DNA of 64,000 nucleotides from positions 12,341,558-12,405,557 of the forward strand of contig CM051033.1 in the NCBI GenBank assembly GCA_027627225.1, in the 5' to 3' direction. The notes under the pieces are model-generated. The model ran no database searches. It worked only from the letters and a program-made list of their open reading frames with translations, and was not told the DNA's origin. The translations under genes were made by a program, and so were the position numbers. How positions within the stretch are numbered: position 1 is the stretch's first letter; each line of letters begins with the position of its first letter. Shown piece after piece: positions 1-12,799 of this stretch. Origin of the DNA: Congeria kusceri (lineage: Eukaryota; Mollusca; Bivalvia; Myida; Dreissenidae).

Positions 1-862
1 TATTTTTTGTTCAAAAATCGGCGTTCGTCAAAACTAACGTTGATAATTTAAAAAGAAGTACAATAGTAAAGCGCGTATGTTCGACATGATTTTGTCTTAA
101 CCACTTGAATACTGGCGAGTTTTTAACCTCTCCCTCAAATCTTCAAATTGTACAGTTGACTCCCGATGCCTCGAACTCGATATTTTTATGCTATATATTC
201 ATATGAATTTCTGTCGTTTGGCTCGAATTCGCGAGGGTCGATTTTCGGATGGCTCGAAGTATTTGTCACGGTCCCAGTTACAGTTTTCACACATTTAATT
301 GTTTGTTTGGCTCGAACACGCTTCAGTCGCATCGAGTCGTTAATAGATTATAGGCGACTTGTTAGTGTAAATTGTTAAGAGAACGCATTAATTGATTTCA
401 TAGCTTTCAAAAACTCAAATTAATAACATATTTAATATAATTAACATATAATAACAATATTTTAAAACAATTTTGTATTATATATATATATAAATAAAGG
501 TATGATGTATGTTTTAACCAGTATAGATAGATATATGAATACCCTTCAACAGAAGATTTGAAAATATGAATAACTGCGCGTACAATTGAACATATAGTAC
601 ACATTCTGGAACTCCGTTTAGCTCGAAGTTTCGATGGCTCGAAGTTTCCATGCCGGTCCCTGAGACTTCGAGCCATCGGGAGTGGATTGTATATAGTTCA
701 TATTTCAAACTATTAAAGACATAGCCCACTTTAAAATAGCTCACACTGTACTTTATATAACAAATTACAAAATATATTATCACACATTACTTTCGTACAC
801 ATATCAATGGCCACAAGTTATTATTGCGTAGTTCACAGTTCATTGATACATGTCGTATTAGG

Positions 863-945
863 CGTTAAAAAAACGTTGTTGGTTTCCGCTTACCCGACCG
901 CCCCAACCCCCTTTTCCGCCGAAAATTAACGTTTTTTTGCCTATA
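863..945. mobile_element. Short AGGCGTTAAAAAAA-ended palindromic fragment
   Basis: An element of about 80 bp with inverted ends TAGGCGTTAAAAAAACGTT and AACGTTTTTTTGCCTA. It shares its inner sequence with the end of the 12173-12518 element. Confidence 0.55.
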
Positions 946-1089
946 AATAATTAACTTTTTCTTAGTTTCGTGAAAAAAAAAAAAGCAGTTTTCGCTGACT
1001 AGTATATATAGGTTTCTTGCTAGGAATCTCGTTGTCAAAGGTGCAGTTTCTTTTTTGGGAGGCGTTTAGGCCATAACAATTTGATTCTG

Positions 1090-1480
1090 TGTTAAGCGTC
1101 TCGGGCTGGTAGGTTTTCGGATGCCTGAACGAAAGAAAACAACAACACAATTTTGCCAATGTGAAAAACGAGTTACAAATTTGGGGAAAACAGTACTTAA
1201 AGGTGTTTTTACAAATATTAAAAAAATAGCGTGCAACTAGTCGATTTACGAAGTTAAATTACTGTACTACAGTAGGTTCCCAATATGAAGATGATATATA
1301 ACAGTTTTGCAAGTAAACATTTGCTTTAACTTGTACCACTGCCATGAATAAGTTGTGAAATAAACATGTTTTTTTATCTACATGTTTGTTTTATCCTACC
1401 TGGTTGATGGGTCTCAAAAAAATCATGGGGACGCTAAACAAAGAATCAAATTTGTATGGCCTTATATATTTTTCTTGCAG
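1090..1480. repeat. Interspersed repeat, uninterrupted paralogue of the TTAA insertion site
   Basis: In inverse orientation this segment matches both flanks of the TTAA element: 28408-28610 on one side and 26660-26840 on the other. Shared landmarks include ACCTACCAGCCCGAG, CATTTGCTTTAACTTGTACC and CATGGGGACGCTAAAC. Confidence 0.75.
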
Positions 1481-2580
1481 CCGAATATACTTAAACTGTG
1501 GAGTGAATATGCGGCGAAGAACAAAAAGTTAAAGAAACAAAAGTTATTTTTTACCTACTCTTCTAGATTTTTTTGGAGATGTGAGAGGAAACCAACCATT
1601 TACTGTTGTTGTTTTTTTTTTGGCCTTACATAACTTGGAAGTGAGAACTGTGAAGTATGGTATGGTACCTGTTGCAAAGTCCAATCAGGGATCCATTGAT
1701 GAGGCGCGGAACGTCTACCGCGTGTGCCTTTATATGCTTATTTTGAATCCGTTACAGTCCTACTGGACCAAGCTACAACTGACCGTGATCTGGGGCCATA
1801 TTCCAGAAACATTATAAGTTTATCTTAAAATATTTTCACTTAAGTTCCGATTTGGGTAAGGTAATATTTTTAAAACTGCATATAAATTAGTGAACCAAAT
1901 TACTGTTAAGTAAATAGTAGTCAATAATAAGTTGATAATTAGTGAACACTAAGCTGAATCCCATGTATACATGGGAAAAAATGCTAAAGAAAAACGACAA
2001 TTTTAAGGGTAAGGATAAGATTTCACTTAAGATTTTTCTGGAAAACGGAGGAATTTGAATTTTGACCCCTCCGTAAGATTTGGTTAAGGACCAGAGTTGT
2101 GCCTTGACCCTTCGCCCGTACCTAATTTGATAAAATCAAGGCCCAAAGTCTAGGACGATAGTTTAACAAAAGAGGCAATACTCAACCTTTTTACATTTTT
2201 CCCATGCAAGCTTTGAATTTTGATGTGTTCTTTCAATGTGTGTTTTGGGGGTATGGTGGGGACGCGAGGCTACGGAACCGGATATACCGCGAGAGGGCCG
2301 GAAGTACTTTTCAATGAGAAAAGTCGCTGGGCCTTGAGGGATTTTACTAGAGGGACGCAAGGAATACTTGTCAGGGTTTCAGCAGATTTTCAACATCAGG
2401 AGTCAGAGGACCCCTGACTTGAAATGTTGAGTTGTCAGAATGGAAATAACAGGGATCAAAATACTGACGTCACAGGAATGTTGGTTTATGAATACATGTA
2501 TGTGTTAAGTGCTCTGCAAATAGCAAGGTGCGTTAATAAGGGTTCAGAACTTGAAAAAATGGCAATAAAGACGAAAATAT
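1481..2580. other. No gene seen
   Basis: AT-rich sequence with short frames only; nothing recognisable apart from the neighbouring repeats. The stretch 1-862 is similar. Confidence 0.6.
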
Positions 2581-2863
2581 ATGAGGCGTGTCGTGGGAAA
2601 CCCGGGATAAATGCATGTGCGTAAAGTGTCGTCCCGGATCAGCATGTGCAGTCCGCACAGGCTAATCCAGGACGACACTTTCCGCTTTTATGGTGTTTTC
2701 TGTTTCGATGAAGTGTCTTCTAAACATAAATCCACTGTATGCTGAAATTGCCGTCTCAGATCAGCCTGTGCAGTCCATCAGCCTGTGCGGACTGCACAGG
2801 CTTGATCCGGGACGACACTTTACGCACATGCATTAAGCCCGGTTTTCCCAGGACACGCCTCAT
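2581..2863 (+). mobile_element. Double-hairpin palindromic MITE, copy 1
   Basis: Terminal inverted repeat ATGAGGCGTGTCGTGGGAAA. Inside are two long palindromic arms, each built on AGCCTGTGC-AGTCC-GCACAGGCT, flanking a spacer that reads TTTCTGTTTC and CTAAACATAAATCCACTGT. The second arm has a small internal duplication. Confidence 0.9.
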
Positions 2864-3601
2864 ATATACATTTGCTTGCGTGAAAAAACAGGATTACTGC
2901 TTCAGTTGAAATCCCTATTAGTATTTCCGTAATTATAGGCCAAAGGGGAAACTAGTAGGAGGGGGGGGGGGCATGGACTTTATTAATTACGCAGATTTAA
3001 GTACATAATCATTTAATTTTCGCAACACGTGTAACAAAATTACAACAAATCGCCCTATTATAACACAAATGTGACGTCACGGTACAATTAGAGTCGTCTA
3101 GTTGGTATTTGCCTCGACGTTATCTCACCGAGCATTCACAGGTTGCCCCATTCACTATGCTTTAATGACGGGGAACAACCCCACAGTGTAGAATTTCAAA
3201 AACATCTAATTGATAAGTAACTTCGCATTTACTGCTAATTATATGTTTTACGTTACTATATTTTCAATTCCGGTTCGGGTAATTAAAGGGTATAAGGTTA
3301 GCTTATCGATCAATAGCCGGAAGCTGTAAACCTTTAATAAGATATAACCAGTTTAGTTCATCGGTCCATTCTCACACATATGGGCCAGTTTAAAAGAAGC
3401 CGATGCAAGAGAGCGCTGTGTTCAAATTGGACAGAATTTCAAGCACAACACGTTAGGCGGCGTGCCAATATTGAGCTACTTTTTTATGACAATTTTAGCC
3501 CAATCTAAAAAAAGTAGCACTAACTTCGCGTTAAACGTCTCATTCATTATAAGTCTAACAGAATATCATACAAGAAAGCAGTCGGAGAACGCGGAGCTCC
3601 G

Positions 3602-3739
3602 CCAAGGCTGCATCCCCCTACGTGTTGTGATGTGTGTGCAACAAAGGAGTTATACATAATATTCTGGTAGCCAAGGCTGCTTCCCCGTACGTGTTGTGAT
3701 GTGTGTGCAACAAAGGAGTTATACATCATACTGTGGTAA
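3602..3739. repeat. 69-bp direct tandem duplication
   Basis: CCAAGGCTGC...TACGTGTTGTGATGTGTGTG occurs at 3602 and again at 3671 with few differences. Confidence 0.88.
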
Positions 3740-3899
3740 ATATTCCAACCTCCCATCAATAAAGAATCCCGTTTCCAACCACAACAAAATGTCCAAACCT
3801 TTTTTAAAACTAAAAAAACAACGCTGGTAAAAACATAACCTGTTTGGCGGAGGCAGTGATCCGTCAAAAAAGTAGGAACATAAAGCATTACAAAAACTT

Positions 3900-5015
3900 T
3901 AACATTGTGTTCAACTTAAAGACGTTCGCAACAATTTCCTTCAATTTGTTTCCAATGACAGATTTTCTTAAAAATTGGCACATACATGCATCAATGTATC
4001 CTAATACTAAAACCGTCTTAAAAAATAGGGGTCACCGGCCTTTTTTCGGAAATATTTAATTTTTAATACGGTACCTGTCGAAGCCTTTTTTCAGTTTGTG
4101 TTACTTAGAATGTTAAATTATATAAAGCGTTTTTATTCAAACAAAGATGGAGATTTTTAAATGGATCTTTTTTTTAATGTTTCGTTTGGCAATATACAAG
4201 TGCAGTTTTATGATAAAACGCACTTTATCTACAATTATCATTTAACAAATGACTTTTAATGGACACTTAACGAGGTTAATTATGAAAAAATGCCTGTGAA
4301 AACATCAATAATTTATCAAATATACGACTATCTTTTGTTCCAAACGACAGATTTTGCGTTATTGTATACTGAAACTAAAACAGTCTTAAAAACTAGGGTT
4401 CACCTGCCTTGTTCCGGAAATATTGGGTTTTGAATACGGTACCTGTCGAAGCCCCCTTTTCAGTTTGGATTTTTATCAATGCTTTAAGTATATAGGATAG
4501 TGTTGTTTTTTTTCAAACAAAGTTATGGTTCTTTCAACTGATTTGTTTGTACACGATATGTTTGGCAATATACAAGTGCATGTTGATAACAAAAATGCTT
4601 TATCTACATTTACTGCTAAAATAATGAATTTGACTGGGCATTTAAGTGTGTCGAATGGGAACTAATAATGCTTTCTGAAACTATATTTTTATCAAATGCA
4701 TATTTTGTTCCAAACGACAGATTTTCTTAAAATTTCGCAAATACATGCATCAATATATATACTTACACCAAAACATTACAAAAAAAAGAATGGCTCACCG
4801 AACTTGTTTGTGAAATATTGGATTTCATACAGGGTACCTGTGTAGCCTTTTCCTGTTTCGTTTTAACATACATCGACAACGTATGAATAGAATGGAGATA
4901 TTTAATGGATCATTTTTGAACTAATTTGTTTGGAAATGCATTGCATAGCTGTGTTTTTGATTATTATATATGCTTTATGAACTTTTACTATTAAACATAT
5001 TTATTTTGAATGGAC
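3900..5015. repeat. Diverged tandem repeat, about 370-390 bp x3
   Basis: The markers GACAGATTTT (3957, 4345, 4715), ACGGTACCTGTCGAAGCC and GTTTGGCAATATACAAGTGC recur in the same order three times with substantial divergence. Confidence 0.75.
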
Positions 5016-5019
5016 ATTA

Positions 5020-6089
5020 GAGATGAAATTAGTATATTATAAACCTACATACAATAAAGAAAAAATTATGCAAAAGGAGAGATAAACCCAATTATTTTCT
5101 TTCTGTTGCGAACGTCTTTAACAACAACTCTCCCGATAGGGAAACAAGAACAAAAACCAAAGCATATTTTTGGTATAGCGGTAAAACCGTTTATCATACC
5201 ACTATAATGATATCGGCCTGATACAAAGGTGTCTGATATTTTTTGTATATCAGGTCAGTAGCCTATATCAGTCTATGTTTGGAGGTACATCATATTACTC
5301 GAAATCAACTCCTAAGTCAACATTTTCGGTAAAACTGATTCAGTTTCAACAAAACAAACCATTTGATACCAAGAACGTATACAGTTTAATATTTTAACTC
5401 GTCATAAATCACAAAAACCTTATTTTTAAATAGTCACATAAACCCGCTATTTGGCAGTGATATGACGTCATCAATGGAATAATAAATCATCCATAAACAA
5501 TTATTTTAATACATAAAAAATAAATGCACTAAAAGTCACTACACAGCATCAGTTTATGTTGAACCAAAAACATTTTACCGAAAATTGAACACACAGTATT
5601 TAGTATATTGACACGATCTTGAAAATGTCAATTTCAAAACACAACTCCAAAATGGCCTCTTCAAATAATTCGGGGATGTGTGTTCTCTGATGAATTTGAT
5701 CGTTTCAATCCATTTCGGTTTGCATTTTAAATATTCTATAAATGAACATGCATGTAATCTATGTATAAATAGTGAAAACAGTTCATTTATTATTACGAAA
5801 TGTTAAAAATAAGGTATTATCCAGTCAACTTTTGGTGTTATTTTAAGAAAATCTATTATGATAAATAGAAAAACAGGTTACTGCCTGGTTTTGTGCAATA
5901 TATCAGGTTCGGTACGAATAAAATAACGGCTCGGCAAGCCTCGACATTGTTTAATTCTAAGCCTCACCTGATATATTACACAAGACCAGGCTGTTATTCT
6001 CTATGTATTACGTCTCCTCTTCGTACAAATTACGTGTTAATTTTACTATGCAATCATCCACTGAATTGCAAAAATAAGCAAAACATCTA
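5020..6089. other. No gene seen
   Basis: AT-rich, no splice-framed coding segment recognised. The same holds for 2870-3600 to the left. Confidence 0.6.
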
Positions 6090-6161
6090 TTCCGGTGCCG
6101 GGAATCGAACCCGGGCCGCCTGGGTGAAAACCAGGAATCCTAACCACTAGACCACACCGGA
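6090..6161 (-). tRNA. tRNA-Glu (anticodon TTC)
   Basis: A 72-nt cloverleaf with a perfect 7-bp acceptor stem (TCCGGTG/CACCGGA), anticodon loop TTTTCAC between CCTGG and CCAGG, A box TGGTCTAGTGG and B box GGTTCGATTCC. A TTTT terminator lies about 8 nt downstream on the minus strand. Confidence 0.96.
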
Positions 6162-6772
6162 GTTTCATGAATAATGTGTTCTCTACACATTAGACAAGTT
6201 CGTAGACATTTTATTCATAAATTGTTTTTAATAATAACAACGCTTGCATCGTTGTCATTTTATACTAATTCGCCTATATATTCGTTCATCTTACACAACA
6301 GTTCTGCTCACCGTTTTGACGTTGTGTTTAAAGTACAAACTAGATCCATTCGAAGCAGATTTTGTTGGTTCAAATCGAAGTTTGAAAGTCAAATCAATCT
6401 ACAATCATGCAATCCTAAGTAATCAAGAAATTTCAACAACATTCAATATAATTATTTAAAAATATCTCAACAAAAACACTCACAAAGATACAATATGATA
6501 TACTGCAAAACTAAAACAACAAAACAAAAACACACAATACGTTTTCGCAACATTTTCGAACTAATGACCGAAGGAATTTTGCAATAGAAAGCACTGATTC
6601 GGCACTGTTTTCATTTTGAGATCCACCAGAATATTTTTTGCAGAACATCTTTCGGTCTTTATATGTGTAGTTAAAACTAATGAGTATGCTGTTCTTCTAG
6701 TAAAATGTACAGCATTCAGTTTTAATGAGAAATAAACGATGGTTAAAAGAAAAAGTAATAATAAAAATTTCT

Positions 6773-6843
6773 TTCCGGTGCCGGAAACGAACCCGGGCCG
6801 CCTGGGTGAAAACCAGGAATCCTAACTACTAGACCACACCGGA
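6773..6843 (-). pseudogene. tRNA-Glu (TTC) copy, damaged T arm
   Basis: 71 nt. It matches the intact copies except for a one-base deletion and substitutions in the T stem/loop (TTCGTTTCCGG instead of TTCGATTCCCGG) and a C-to-T change on the plus strand in the D loop region. The B box is weakened. It sits 860 bp from the copy at 7633 and shares flanking sequence with it, so the two probably arose by local duplication. Confidence 0.8.
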
Positions 6844-7205
6844 GTCAGTTTAACTTGCACAACAAGTCGGTTTTATCATTGATTAACAAGGCGGTACAAA
6901 GAACTGATGTATCAAACACTAATGATTTAATTTGCACCAGATTTATAATACACACTGTTTATAATCCATACTTCGTGTTCATCAAGCGACTTTGTCTATT
7001 TGTTAGCTGTTTAAAGATTAATAAGATTGTATTTGTTTGTGTGCTTTTTTCTTCAATTATTTCACGAATTTTCAAATCTTTACGGCTGAATATTTGAGAC
7101 GAAAATTAATAGAAGTTAACATTCTAAAATGTGACCAACCTAAATATTTATTTAACACGCATATAAAATACAAATGAAATGACAGACTGTAGGTCAAAAG
7201 CGTTA

Positions 7206-7277
7206 TTCCGGTGCCGGGAATCGAACCCGGGCCGCCTGGGTGAAAACCAGGAATCCTAACCACTAGACCACACCGGA
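7206..7277 (-). tRNA. tRNA-Glu (anticodon TTC)
   Basis: Intact 72-nt copy identical in all stems to the one at 6090. Minus-strand TTTT lies about 7 nt past the 3' end. Confidence 0.96.
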
Positions 7278-7632
7278 GTACTAACAGAATTAGAAACATC
7301 GATATCTTTCATAAGGTGATACAATAGGAAACTGCATAGCATCACGCCATCCATGATCATAATCTACTTAATTACCAAATAATAAAATACATATAAATAT
7401 ATACATATATAAATACAATATCAATTATATAAACAACTGTACATGTACATTTCTCTATACTAAAGAAGTTTATAGCATCCCATGCTATTCACTGTTGATA
7501 ATCACTTATTCATCACTTCTGAGAAATTTTGTGTAAGACAAAAATATATTTGTTTGTATGTTTTTCTTTATAAAATGATAAAATGATGAATGAATAACCC
7601 TTTATTTAAAAAAGTAAGAATAAAAAATTACT

Positions 7633-7704
7633 TTCCGGTGCCGGGGATCGAACCCGGGCCGCCTGGGTGAAAACCAGGAATCCTAACCACTAGACCACAC
7701 CGGA
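7633..7704 (-). tRNA. tRNA-Glu (anticodon TTC), T-loop variant
   Basis: Full 72 nt with all stems paired. A single change turns the T loop from TTCGATT to TTCGATC. A T6 terminator run follows on the minus strand. Confidence 0.94.
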
Positions 7705-9570
7705 GTACACATTAACCGCGCAACAAGAGGTATTTGTCATTGAAGTGTTTATAATTGATATACACACGGCGATCATATATTATATATATATTGCGAAAAC
7801 ATTGACCTGATCCTAACCCTTATGCAAGAATATTCACGAGCTGAATACGAAGTCAAAATTATGTTTCGAAGTCTGTTCGTGTATAATCGAAGTTGTTCGT
7901 TATAACGGGACATGTCATTTTGAGGGCCCTCTATGAAACATGTTGTACATTATTTGAAGTTTGAAATATATATATAAGGCATTCAACAATTTACGAAGAC
8001 AAAATCACTTGGTCAGTTTCTGACCACTAATAAGTAATTTTGCATAGTAAACCCAGGTTGGTTTGTTTATAATTACCTATGTTTTCTCCATTTATTGAAC
8101 CAAATTGTCTTTATTCAATCTGTACGCAGTCATTAGTTGCGACTGTACGCAGTCATTAGCTGCGCGATTGATATAAAATTCTGTACGCTTAGCTGCGATT
8201 AGTGATCGACACACATTTAAGAAATGTTGATCTTCCTTATTATATAATTGTAGGTGATATTGTTTAGTGTACATGTACATATATCATTTATGCGTAATAA
8301 ATAACATCAAAGGACAGTGTTCATTCATGGTGACATATCGATATTTATTTTACATTTATTTTGCTTTACATGAATCGCGCGTGTATGTCCGTACGTCCGA
8401 ATGTGTGTACGTCCGTAAGAATGCGCAAACTGCATATTAACAAAACATCAACGTTTTTTTAAGGCATATAATAAGGCCTTGTGGTGTTTCATTCCCAGAT
8501 AAAGTTGATCGACATTTTTTATGTTTTTAACATTAAAAATAACGACTTCAGATAAAACACGATTATGAAGTTTCAGCGCAGCGCGGACCTTTGAAGGCTG
8601 TCCGAGTTCATCCAATGATTTTTGTTCATGAACTGAAAAAGAAATGTTTAAATCGCAACTTAAACTAGTATTATACTAGTATTTCATTTACGCTCATATA
8701 AAATTGCAGATCTACTTATGCAGTCCGCAAGCTTTCTATGACAATCAAAGTGGAGATCTTACAGCAAAGTCAACAATTAAATGTTCTTTGTTTATTCAAG
8801 GCTTTTCGGTGAGAAAGTGGAAAATATGGATGATAACTCTGGGTCGTGTGAAATGAAGACAATTGCTCATTTCAACCTGGCTTAATTAGAACTACTTTTC
8901 TCGTTATTTTGCTTCTTTTAAAAATATGTGAATGAACACCGGTTTTACATTAAGTTATAACAACAAACATTTCGTTGTTATAAAAACATACTCGGACACA
9001 AATATTAAAGGATATTTTTTTAGATTGAAACAATATATCTCATATAAACAATGCATATTTTTGTGCAGTGACTCTTTTCACTCGCAAAGTACAGTCTTAC
9101 CTGTCTTACGAGACCACCCGTGGTGATTCTTTAAAAGTGGTCTCTTAACACAGGTGGCCTATTAATGCAGTGTGACTTGCAAAGGCAGCTGGTCGTTATG
9201 TGTACATGTATGTATGTGATGTACCTAAATAATCATGCTATAGCACTCATCTGTATGTTCATAAAGAATAAAGGAAGAACAAATGAGCTTTTAAAATATT
9301 TGTTTTATTGACTCCTTAATTGAATTCTATTTTACATTACGTGTTTTATGTTACACAAGTGCATTAAATAAAATAATCGCGTGCATTCATCTTCATGTAC
9401 ATGTACATACATTTACATTATAGATTTTTGTATATACATAACATATAAACATACATGTATTTACATACGTTTATTTTAATACAATATCATACATATTTAC
9501 ACACACACAAGCATACACACACTTATTTTCATTCACTAACAGGGTCTCAATCTTTGTCTGCTTCACTTTC
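7705..9570. other. No gene seen
   Basis: AT-rich sequence between tRNA-Glu copies. A small inverted repeat GAGACCACC...AAGTGGTCTC lies near 9110-9150. Confidence 0.55.
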
Positions 9571-9615
9571 TCTCAATTTATTGCAATCTCCCCTAACTGA
9601 TCACTACAGTGTCCA

Positions 9616-9827
9616 TTAATGACTGTAGAAGCTAATGGTGTCCCCTTTCACCGTCCGTTGTTTCATTTTTATGTTCATGTCGCAGACCTCGCTTATGGTG
9701 AGTGATTGATCTGGTGTCTTCGTCTTCGGCGTTTCTTCTGTTGGGTTGGATTCATCGTTTGATTCACAACCACTTGCAGCGTCGTCAAAGTACATGTAAT
9801 ACAACGGGGTCAAATTGAAATGCATTT
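9616..9827 (-). CDS. Possible last exon of an unidentified gene
   Basis: An open frame of about 69 codons follows a TTTATTTAAG acceptor and ends in FYSH-stop. An AATAAA lies about 35 nt past the stop (minus strand, near 9580). The protein is acidic and polar in the middle (ESNDESNPTEETPKTKTPD) and does not look like repeat sequence; its GC is above the surroundings. No domain is recognised and no upstream exon was found, so it may be a chance ORF or a short 3' exon of a gene further right. Confidence 0.3.
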
Positions 9828-10362
9828 CTTAAATAAATATAACTTATACACGTTCGTTTTCTTTTTCAGTAAAACAACTACAATTAACTTATCAATTTGG
9901 TTTTAAAATTATTACGTTATTTGGTATAAATTTTTCGTATTGAAAATGCGGACAGAGAAAATTAACATAAATTGACTTTTAACCCATTAAATTTATAATT
10001 ACTTTTGAACATTACCGTTAAGATCGTTTTCATGAGCAACTAATCGCACAGTCTAAGTTTGACATTTCGCAACTAGTCGTACAGTCGAGTCACGTTGGGT
10101 GGTTGGACAAAATGTTGGCAAAACATATTCTCCTTAACTAAACGAATACAGCTTGACTTGTAAGTGATGTATTTATCAATTTTTACACAAACATACACCA
10201 ACAACCATCATCACAATGAAATATACGGCTACAAACTTTTTATTTTTATTTTAAAAATCGACGTACAGAATACCAACTTCCGGTTTAGTTGCGGTCACTG
10301 TACACTGTGGTTATTAATATCATTGAAATGAAATGATTTATACAGAAAGTTAAAATAATACT

Positions 10363-10434
10363 TTCCGGTGCCGGGAATCGAACCCGGGCCGCCTGGGTGA
10401 AAACCAGGAATCCTAACCACTAGACCACACCGGA
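10363..10434 (-). tRNA. tRNA-Glu (anticodon TTC)
   Basis: Intact 72-nt copy. TTTT lies about 10 nt downstream on the minus strand. Confidence 0.96.
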
Positions 10435-10933
10435 TTACGAATATGAGCCGTATCAAACAGTACTATCACTGGTCAACAACGCAATCAACTGGGTATCGGG
10501 TCAACTCGGCCCGAATACTAACCCGGCCCGGTGCTACTTGGCCTGGTCCAACGCGGCCCAGTATTCAAACGGGATGAAAGGGGGGTGTTTTTCACACTTT
10601 GTAAAATGCGTTATGAAGGTAACAAAAGACGTTGATTGCACTTGGTTGGTATGAAATTATGGCCAATATCTATTGTTGTTACATAGACCAAGTTCCGCTC
10701 AGTAATAAATACCGGAATTGTCTATCAAGCGAACGAAACAAGCTACACTTTTCAATTTTGGAAATATATGCCAAAATTCAACATAATATTTATATATAAT
10801 AATAAATAAAGATTACAGACGAAATACAAACACACAACGTCTGAAATAGGGCCAACGTCAATATTATAAATTTGCATTATTAAAATCAATTATAGTGAAA
10901 TAAGACATGCTTAATTGAGAGTAAAAAGCTTCA

Positions 10934-11005
10934 TTCCGGTGCCGGGAATCGAACCCGGGCCGCCTGGGTGAAAACCAGGAATCCTAACCACTAGACGACA
11001 CAGGA
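10934..11005 (-). pseudogene. tRNA-Glu (TTC) copy with acceptor mismatch
   Basis: 72 nt with the correct anticodon and T arm, but the 5' acceptor reads TCCTGTG against CACCGGA (one mismatch) and position 9 is C instead of G. A TTTTT terminator is present. It could still fold; decay is more likely. Confidence 0.65.
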
Positions 11006-11396
11006 TTACATTTTACAGGCGCAGTACCTATAGAAATAAGCATCTTATATACATTGTAGTTACGGTATATTGCGCGATAAACAAACTGATATATCTGAGA
11101 CATGGCAAATATTTATTACTGTATATTATAGTTTTACCTCGACAACATTTGTAATTTAACTATATGTGGATTGTGTATTTAGCGAGCGGACTATGCCAGC
11201 TACAGACTGATCAGATTGTACGTCTATTCGTTTCTTTAATTATGGTAGCATATGGTACAGTCCACCACGAATTGATTATGTCCATATCAATATGAATAAA
11301 GATAAAGATTAGAGACCTAACAGTAGACTAAGTATGCCCAAGATAATTAATAAAATACATTATAAAAGATCACAAGGCTGGCATTATAAAACACAT

Positions 11397-11985
11397 ACCA
11401 TGTCCCGACACATGTGAGTTTGGTGGTGGTCACCACACCGAGCAGGTGGGTTTCCTCAGGGTACTCCGGTTTCCCCCTACAGCACAAGACCACACCAAAA
11501 TTAAGTTTAAAAAAACAACATTAAACATAATATCAGCAAATACATATACAAAACTTGAAATGGCAGCCATATTTCAAAATTCGTCCGAACGTTCGATGTC
11601 TCGGACCAAATAAAATAGGGCAGGGGTGCGGGCTTACAGGGACACCCTCCGGATCTTCATATAATACAGCTTCTGGGACACCCCCCGGATCTTCATATAA
11701 TACAGCTTCTGCTCGGACGGACCACAGACACTTACTGGGACACACCCCGGATCTTCATATAATACAGCTGCTGCTCGGACGGACCACAGAAACTTGCTGG
11801 GGCACACCCCGGATCTTCATATAATACAGCTTCTGCTCGGACAGACCACAGAAACTTACTGGGACACACCCCGGATCTTCATATAATACATCTGCTGCTC
11901 GGACGGACCACAGAAACTTACTGGGACACACCCCGGATCTTCATATAATACAGCTTCTGCTCGGACGGACCACAGAAACTTTGAA
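11397..11985 (+). repeat. Interspersed repeat with 62-bp tandem tail
   Basis: The first part (to about 11525) holds GTGAGTTTGG, GGTGGTCACCA, GGTACTCCGG and ACAAGACCACACCAAAATT. From about 11626 a 62-bp unit containing CACCCCGGATCTTCATATAA repeats roughly five times, preceded by two units shortened to about 37 bp. The same head and a single unit occur at 18000-18270. Confidence 0.8.
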
Positions 11986-12172
11986 ATATACAATCCTGTG
12001 TATACACTAAACTTGTTGAACTCCGGATTGAAAATATTCGACACCAATATTCATATACCTGGTACTGTATATAGTCCCATACAAGTTGATGAATTTCACT
12101 TTAGAAGACTAAATTTCGAGCAAGTACGTCGCAATTACATAGATGTTATTTACGATGAACACAACGTATGTT

Positions 12173-12518
12173 AAGGCCAAAACAAATAAATGGTTGGTTT
12201 CCGCTTACATCTCCAAAAAAATCTAGGAGGGGAGGTAAAATATAACTCTTTTTTCTTTAACTGCTTTTTTCTTCGCTACATATTCACCACGAAGTTTAAG
12301 TATATTGGACTGCATGTAAAACGTAAAAACGCCTTCCAACAAAGAAACAGTACCTTAACTATAAATAAGGTCATATGCGAAAAGTGCTCTTTTTTTCCAC
12401 CAAAATCAGACAAAGTTAATGATTGATAGGCCAAAAAAACTGTTAGGGTCGGCTGAAAAATTTAGGGGGAGGGGGGGGGGTCGGGTAAGCGGAACCAACA
12501 ACTTTTTTTACGCCTAAG
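12173..12518. mobile_element. MITE with AGGCxxAAA termini, related family
   Basis: Left end TTAAGGCCAAAACAAATAAA and right end TTTTTTTACGCCTAA are inverted, with an inner GTTGGTTTCCGCTTAC pair. A short related palindromic fragment with the same GGTTTCCGCTTACCCGACC lies at 863-945. Confidence 0.65.
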
Positions 12519-12547
12519 TTCAAGCTATGGAAATATATTTCATAATT

Positions 12548-12792
12548 GTGGCGCGTCGTGAGAAAACCGGTCTTAATGCATGTGCGTAAAGTGTCGTTCC
12601 GGATTAGCCTGTGCAGTCCGCACAGGCTTATCCAGGACGGCACTTTCCGCCTACAGAGACTTCCTTGAAACAGAAAATACCATAAAAGCGGAAAGTGCCG
12701 TCCCGGATTAGCCTGTGCGGACTGCACAGGCTAATCCGGGACGACACTTTACGCACATGCATTAAGACCGGTTTTTCCACGAAGCCCCTCAT
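12548..12792 (-). mobile_element. Double-hairpin palindromic MITE, copy 2
   Basis: Same family, with the spacer in minus orientation. The spacer is shortened: the ATTTATGTTTAGAA segment is missing. Both palindromic arms are well kept. Confidence 0.9.
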
Positions 12793-12799
12793 TTCTTAT

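Noticed and set aside
2583..2863. Riboswitch or bacterial-type attenuator from the strong hairpins
   Set aside because: The same structure occurs eleven times with transposon-like ends in animal DNA, so it was treated as a MITE.
6855..7097. 80-codon plus-strand ORF between tRNA copies
   Set aside because: AT-rich and low complexity, overlaps duplicated tRNA flanks, and has no coding signature.
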